Positions 59,445-64,000 of a DNA stretch of 64,000 bases are shown piece by piece. The position numbers and the translations under genes were made by a program. The DNA lies in the NCBI GenBank assembly GCA_910585005.1, contig CAJUCN010000015.1, forward strand, positions 1 to 64,000. Direction: 5' to 3'. Source of the DNA: an uncultured Lachnospiraceae bacterium. Lineage in GTDB: Bacteria; Bacillota; Clostridia; Lachnospirales; Lachnospiraceae. Below the pieces are notes generated by a model. The model saw nothing but the letters and a program-made list of their open reading frames with translations. It did not search any database and was not told the origin of the DNA. Each line of letters starts with the position of its first letter. Position 1 is the stretch's first letter.

Positions 59445-61667
59445 TTACAAAATAGGATTTTCCGCCTTTGCTTTCAGGCAGGCATATCTTCTGTCAACTT
59501 CCTGTTGAAACGCTTCCACTACTTCTTTATAACTCTCCTTCTTTAAATGCTTTGTCCTTCCCATCATGGAAAGCCAATCCAACACCGGTATTTTTTTTCC
59601 GAACTTTTCCGGATCATAATTTAGGACCGTCTTATGATTTTCCACTTCATAAAGCGGAAAATAACAGCAATTTACCGCCCCGTCTATCACCTTACGTTCC
59701 GTCATGGGCTTGTCGTTCCAATTCAAAGGACAGGCGGAAAGCGCTCTTAGGTACACTGTCCCTTCCTCTTTAGCATAATAGGCGGCCTTGGCAGCTTTTT
59801 TAATAAAATCTGTGGGATTGCTCTCCGCCATAGTTGCCACATAGGGAATCCCGGCAGCAGCCATAAGCTGCGGCATATCCTTGTGAAAAAAGGATTTGCC
59901 ATACTGTTTTTTTCCTATATGGGAAGTGGCGCTTCTGGCTCCAAGAGGCGTCGAATAAGAAAGCTGATATCCGGTATTCATATATCCGCCGTTATCATAC
60001 TCAAACAGAATCAGACGATGTCCCCGAAGCGCCGTCCCTAAGGCTGATCCCATTCCTATATCCATGCCTCCGTCCCCGCTGACCATAATAAAAACGATAT
60101 CACCAGCAGGAATTTCTCCCCGCTCCTGTTTCCGGTAACATATTTCCGCCAGTCCGCTCAGTGTGGCGGCCCCATTTTGAAACAGGTTGTGCAGATAGGG
60201 TACCTTGAAACTGGTATAGGGATAAGCTGTCGTCACAATCATTCCACATCCGGTTTGAAACAACAATACCACAGGATCCTCAATCCCTCTTAGTAGCAGG
60301 TTAAGGTTCACCGGAATCCCGCACCCGGGACATGCCCCATGCCCGGGTGCAAGACGCTTAGGCATACCGGCCGTGGCATTCAGACTTCCTCCCTGTACTG
60401 CAAGGCTTCCGTCTTCCTCTTTCCTGACCTTTGTTGCCCCAATCTTTGTTTTCTCCGGTAAAAGCGGAGCAAAAAAGGGACGTTCCTTTCTCTCCTTTCC
60501 AGGCTCCACTCCGTAATAATCAAAATCCGGAGTATCGGGACTAAGCGCCCACTCAAACATGCTGACCGCATCTTTTGCAAAAAAATCTTTTCCGCCTAAT
60601 CCATATACCAGACTTTTCACTTTTACTTCTTTTTTACTTTTGTGCAAAGCGGCACGGATCTCCAAAGATAAATTCCCCCCGCCGCCCCCATAGCTGTCCT
60701 GTCTGTCAGCAATCAAAATCACAGATGCTTCCCTGCAGGCCTGTGCAATTTCCTTCTGGGGAAACGGACGCATGACGTGAAGCGTCAAAAGCCCCACCTT
60801 TTCTCCTTTTTCCCGAAGCGTATCCACGCCCTCCATTGCCGTATCAAAAGAAGATCCTAAAAGAATCAAAAGGCACTCGGCATCCTCAGCCTGATACCCT
60901 TCCACAGCCTTGTAACCTCTGCCGGATATGGACTCATACTCCTGGTATAATTCCGGTAACACCTTTCCCGCCCTCTCCATGGCAAGATGAAGCTGATACC
61001 TGTTATTGATCAGGTCTGGTTCATTCATATAAGATCCCACCGTGACCGGATGCTCCAGATCCAAAAAAGGATATTCCTCCTTCTTTTGCCCCAAAAAATT
61101 CCTTACCGTCTGCTCTGCTTCAAAATAGAGGCATCTTCTTTTCTGGTGGCTTGTAAAAAATCCATCGTAAGCAACGACCACCGGCAACCGCACCTTTTCC
61201 GCCAGCTTAAGGGCTAATATATTAAAATCATATACTTCCTGTGCTGAATGGGCAAAAAGGATCGGCCAGCCCGCGTTTAGCATAAACATAATATCACTGT
61301 GATCCCCCTTGATCGACAAAGGCCCGGATATTGCCCTGCATACCACGTTCATGACCATAGGATATCTGGTTCCTGACTGTACCGGGAATTGCTCAATGGC
61401 ATACAAAAGCCCATTGGCGCTGGTGGCATTGATCACCCGCCCACCGCCTACAGCCGCGCCATAACAGACGCCTGCTGCACTGTGCTCCCCTTCCGCTGCA
61501 ATCATGATGATATCCGTCTCCGTCTCTGAACGCAGCAAATCCAATCCTTCTGCAATCTGCGTGGAAGGCGTGATCGGATAGTATCCCATCATGTCATATC
61601 CAATTTGTTTAATCGCCAGGATCGCCATTTCGTTCCCGCTTGCAAACTTCACTGCCTGATTTTCCAT
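59445..61667 (-). CDS. 2-oxoacid:ferredoxin oxidoreductase, fused alpha-beta subunits
   Basis: The enzyme oxidatively decarboxylates a 2-oxoacid to its acyl-CoA and reduces ferredoxin. The 740-residue product fuses a PorA-like part (about 1-380, YYPITPSTQIAE, GEHSAAGVCYGAAVGG) and a PorB-like TPP-binding part (about 420-730, GHGACPGCGIP, GDGGMDIGMGSALGTALRG, FEYDNGGYMNTGYQ). Substrate specificity is not clear; pyruvate, 2-oxoisovalerate or similar are possible. The ATG at 61667 overlaps the TGA of the upstream gene in TGATG; a GTG one codon earlier is possible. Confidence 0.92.
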   Translation of the reverse strand: MENQAVKFASGNEMAILAIKQIGYDMMGYYPITPSTQIAEGLDLLRSETETDIIMIAAEGEHSAAGVCYGAAVGGGRVINATSANGLLYAIEQFPVQSGTRYPMVMNVVCRAISGPLSIKGDHSDIMFMLNAGWPILFAHSAQEVYDFNILALKLAEKVRLPVVVAYDGFFTSHQKRRCLYFEAEQTVRNFLGQKKEEYPFLDLEHPVTVGSYMNEPDLINNRYQLHLAMERAGKVLPELYQEYESISGRGYKAVEGYQAEDAECLLILLGSSFDTAMEGVDTLREKGEKVGLLTLHVMRPFPQKEIAQACREASVILIADRQDSYGGGGGNLSLEIRAALHKSKKEVKVKSLVYGLGGKDFFAKDAVSMFEWALSPDTPDFDYYGVEPGKERKERPFFAPLLPEKTKIGATKVRKEEDGSLAVQGGSLNATAGMPKRLAPGHGACPGCGIPVNLNLLLRGIEDPVVLLFQTGCGMIVTTAYPYTSFKVPYLHNLFQNGAATLSGLAEICYRKQERGEIPAGDIVFIMVSGDGGMDIGMGSALGTALRGHRLILFEYDNGGYMNTGYQLSYSTPLGARSATSHIGKKQYGKSFFHKDMPQLMAAAGIPYVATMAESNPTDFIKKAAKAAYYAKEEGTVYLRALSACPLNWNDKPMTERKVIDGAVNCCYFPLYEVENHKTVLNYDPEKFGKKIPVLDWLSMMGRTKHLKKESYKEVVEAFQQEVDRRYACLKAKAENPIL

Positions 61668-62782
61668 CACACTTCACCGCCTCCCATTCTCTTTTCCGTT
61701 AAAAAGGATTCTGAGGTAATATAACCGTCCGCGCCAGCCTTTCGGTAATAATCAGGCGTTCGGATCAGTTCCTGGTTCGGCATAAAATGAGATTTTTCAG
61801 GATGGTCGGCTTCCAGTCCCTGTACCAGCGCATTCACCGGACAGCTATCCACGCAGCGCAGGCACCCTTTACAGTGATAATAGTCCAGCCCATTGTTGAC
61901 CATCATTTTCCGGCCTTTATACTCTCCCTCCATAAACTGGAAAACCATATCCGGACAGGTAGAATCACATAACCCACAGTTAATACACCGCTCTTTTATA
62001 AAAATGGGAAGATACCCCTGCCTGGAAGGCGACAGATCCGAAAGTACCGTAGAACCAAAGCAGGGATTGATCCCGCCTATAGGCGCTGTCTCATAGCCCC
62101 ATGCCTCTTCTTCTCTTTGAGAGAATTCATCTGGTTCCCCGGATGCCACGCCATCTCTATTTAACCTGTTTACTTGCTCATATCCTCTCCTTATCCCTTC
62201 CAGGTTTCCTGCCAGGGCATCGGGATATTTTTTGCCAAGGGCAGCTTCACAAATGCATTCCACATCCGAAAGGCTGACAAATCCCATAACCTTTGCCATC
62301 GCTCCAAGCATAACAACATTAATCCTGGAATGACACTCCATCGCAATCTGTTGTGCGTTGACCACCCACAATTCCGCTAAATTACAGCAAACATCTGTGT
62401 ATAAGTTCTTTGCGCTTCCGGAAATTGCCACAAGCGCTCTGGAATGTTTGCCGCATCCTTCCCATACGCCAGGGTCCTGCAATAAAGCTTCATGAAATAC
62501 CACAAGCAGATCCGGCGTGACAATCGGTGAATGTACTCTGATTTCTTGGCCGCTTTCACAGTAACGGATATATGCTTTCACCGGCGTACCCGTCTTTTCC
62601 GACCCATAACTGGAAAAGCTGGTACTGTTCAGCCCCAGGTGATTTACAGCCAGCTCTCCCAGCATTTTACCGCACAAATTTGCCCCTAACCCACCAATGC
62701 TCTCCAGCCTGATCTCGTAATATTTTTTGCCCTGCTGTAATGGCAGACTGCCTCTTTCCATACCCTGACTGTTTCCTTTCAT
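61667..62782 (-). CDS. 2-oxoacid:ferredoxin oxidoreductase, fused gamma-delta subunits
   Basis: The 371-residue product fuses a gamma subunit (about 20-200, IRLESIGGLGANLCGKMLGE) with a ferredoxin-like delta subunit (about 255-335) holding two [4Fe-4S] sites: Cys266-269-272-276 and Cys304-307-310-314. It supplies the CoA-binding and electron-transfer parts for the fused alpha-beta chain encoded immediately downstream. The start could also be ATG at 62761, preceded by AAAGGA. No clear promoter was found in the gap to the terminator upstream. Confidence 0.9.
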   Translation of the reverse strand: MKGNSQGMERGSLPLQQGKKYYEIRLESIGGLGANLCGKMLGELAVNHLGLNSTSFSSYGSEKTGTPVKAYIRYCESGQEIRVHSPIVTPDLLVVFHEALLQDPGVWEGCGKHSRALVAISGSAKNLYTDVCCNLAELWVVNAQQIAMECHSRINVVMLGAMAKVMGFVSLSDVECICEAALGKKYPDALAGNLEGIRRGYEQVNRLNRDGVASGEPDEFSQREEEAWGYETAPIGGINPCFGSTVLSDLSPSRQGYLPIFIKERCINCGLCDSTCPDMVFQFMEGEYKGRKMMVNNGLDYYHCKGCLRCVDSCPVNALVQGLEADHPEKSHFMPNQELIRTPDYYRKAGADGYITSESFLTEKRMGGGEV

Positions 62783-62847
62783 CTTTTAGAATCAGTATGG
62801 ATGGATTTCGTGAAAATATGCATTCCTCTTTGGAAGCTTACATGATA

Positions 62848-62894
62848 AAAATAATGACAGCATGTTCAACTAAAATTTTTGAACATGCTGTCAT
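62848..62894 (-). terminator. Intrinsic terminator after the rRNA methyltransferase gene
   Basis: ATGACAGCATGTTC (62854-62867) and GAACATGCTGTCAT (62881-62894) form a perfect 14-bp stem; the minus-strand tail is TATTTTTATC. Confidence 0.85.
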
Positions 62895-62900
62895 AAAATG

Positions 62901-64000
62901 TTATGATAATCGTTTTAAGCAGCAAACTGTCTCGATGTCGTCTGTAAAAGGAAACATGTCCACTGCCGTCGCTTTCGTCATCTGATATCCTCCCCCACAC
63001 AAAAATTCCAGATCCCTTGCCAGCGTTTCCGGATTACAGGACACATAAACGATTTTATCCGGTCTAAGCTTAGCAAGCGCCTCAAGAAATGCCTGACTGC
63101 TTCCCTGGCGTGGCGGATCCATAAACACCACATCTATCTTTTCCTTCTCCTGTGCCATATCCACCGCAAAGTCCCCTGCATCCGCCTGGAAAAAACGGAT
63201 ATTGGAAATCTTGTTTTTCTTAGCCCCCGCTATGGCATCTTTAACTGCCTCCTGGTTCATTTCCACACCGATCACCTGCTTGGCATAAGGGGCTGCTATC
63301 ATACCGATCGTCCCTGTACCGCAATAGGCATCCAACACAGATTCCCGGCCTGTCAGTCCCGCATAAGAAACTGCCTTTTCATAGAGCTTTTGGGCCTGGG
63401 ATGGATTTACCTGATAAAATGCTTTGGGTGAAATCTTAAATTTCATACCGCAAAGCTCATCCTCAATATAGCCGGGCCCGTAGATAACTTGCTGACGGTC
63501 CCCCAATACCATACTTGTCCTGCGGTCATTTACGTTGATCACCACTGTCGTGATCTCCGGATGTTCCTTTAAAAGCGCCTTGACAAAATTATTTTTGGAA
63601 GGAAGGATCGGTGACGACAGAATCAGCACCACCATGATCTGCCCCGTACGATATCCCATCCTCACCAATACATGCCGCATAAGTCCATACCCTGTATCTT
63701 CATCATAGACCTTAATCTTAAAGGATTTTAAGTTTCTCCTGACCGTTCCTATGATGGCGTCCGCCTTTTCATTTTCTAAAAGGCAGCTATCTACCGGGAC
63801 GATCCTGTGGGTCCCATTCTGATAAGTCCCTGAAATAATATTCCCTTTTCGATCCCTGCCAAAAACAGCATGTACTTTATGCCTGTAATGAAAGGGATCC
63901 TCCATCCCGATTATCTTTTCCAGGCTTCCAAAAGGCCGAAGTAACTGGCTGACCTGATCCTTTTTCCATTTAAGCTGCTTGGCATATTCCATGTGCAAAA
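62901..64000 (-). CDS. rlmD: 23S rRNA (uracil-C5)-methyltransferase, RlmD type, partial
   Basis: Only the C-terminal part (about 365 residues) is in the window; the gene continues past the right edge. The reading frame is open to the edge, and MEYAKQLKWKKDQV corresponds to the segment after the iron-sulfur cysteines in this family, so the N-terminal TRAM and cysteine region is missing. SAM motif LDAYCGTGTIGM, DPPRQGSS and the catalytic Cys in YVSCNPETLARDL are visible. Homologues methylate uracil 1939 or 747 of 23S rRNA; which one cannot be decided. Confidence 0.92.
   Translation of the reverse strand, partial: LHMEYAKQLKWKKDQVSQLLRPFGSLEKIIGMEDPFHYRHKVHAVFGRDRKGNIISGTYQNGTHRIVPVDSCLLENEKADAIIGTVRRNLKSFKIKVYDEDTGYGLMRHVLVRMGYRTGQIMVVLILSSPILPSKNNFVKALLKEHPEITTVVINVNDRRTSMVLGDRQQVIYGPGYIEDELCGMKFKISPKAFYQVNPSQAQKLYEKAVSYAGLTGRESVLDAYCGTGTIGMIAAPYAKQVIGVEMNQEAVKDAIAGAKKNKISNIRFFQADAGDFAVDMAQEKEKIDVVFMDPPRQGSSQAFLEALAKLRPDKIVYVSCNPETLARDLEFLCGGGYQMTKATAVDMFPFTDDIETVCCLKRLS

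Overview
The window looks like a chromosomal stretch of a spore-forming, anaerobic member of the Bacillota, most likely Clostridia/Lachnospiraceae. The evidence is gene content and order: the complete spoIIIAA-AH operon; recN and spoIVB side by side at the end of the argR-nadK-tlyA-dxs-ispA-xseBA-nusB-asp23 cluster; the rimP-nusA-ylxR-ylxQ-infB-rbfA-nrnA-truB-ribF cluster; ferredoxin-linked 2-oxoacid oxidation beside a superoxide reductase; and small families (DUF6033, DUF3737, DUF6472) that I associate with Lachnospiraceae. I see no rRNA, tRNA, CRISPR array, prophage or transposase. Nearly all genes lie on the minus strand.

Layout. 1-3.4 kb: a MATE exporter (+), a DUF6033 gene with a flagellar-type (sigma-D) promoter, and a DUF3737 beta-helix protein. 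3.4-13.8 kb: spoIVB, then the recN...asp23 operon (DNA repair, arginine regulation, NADP and isoprenoid synthesis, exonuclease VII, envelope stress). 13.9-16.8 kb: a transglutaminase-like lipoprotein translationally coupled to prfC. 16.9-22.2 kb: the spoIIIA operon, which builds the mother-cell side of the forespore feeding channel; SpoIVB is the forespore signalling protease of the same programme. 22.3-24.9 kb: pnp and rpsO, the latter with an S15-type autoregulatory leader. 25-27.5 kb: a chemoreceptor with almost no extracellular domain (+), then an SH3-NlpC/P60 cell-wall hydrolase behind a consensus promoter carrying a WalR-like box. 27.5-36.1 kb: the nusA-infB operon, preceded by an attenuator-like hairpin.

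36.2-41.9 kb: a CPBP protease, a mannose-1-phosphate guanylyltransferase, a VanZ-like protein, an orphan AraC-type response regulator, a small acidic protein and a HAD phosphatase. 41.9-48.7 kb: maf, ppk1, ppx and a DUF815 AAA+ ATPase in one long operon headed by pheA, which couples polyphosphate synthesis and breakdown. 48.9-54.2 kb: a DUF5050 membrane-anchored protein (+) and a compact folate operon (folC-folE-HD hydrolase-folP-folBK-DUF6472). 54.3-59.4 kb: small membrane genes, nrdR, nth, an FAD/Rieske oxidoreductase and a superoxide reductase-like protein. 59.4-62.8 kb: a two-polypeptide 2-oxoacid:ferredoxin oxidoreductase. The window ends inside an rlmD-type 23S rRNA methyltransferase.

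The most unusual non-coding feature is the ~330-nt 5' region of nrdR (55.60-55.93 kb). A perfect-consensus promoter reads through an element made of two long hairpins enclosed by 11-bp inverted arms, and then through an array of alternating ~20-bp repeats, before reaching nrdR. Intergenic promoters and terminators were read by eye and are less certain than the genes.
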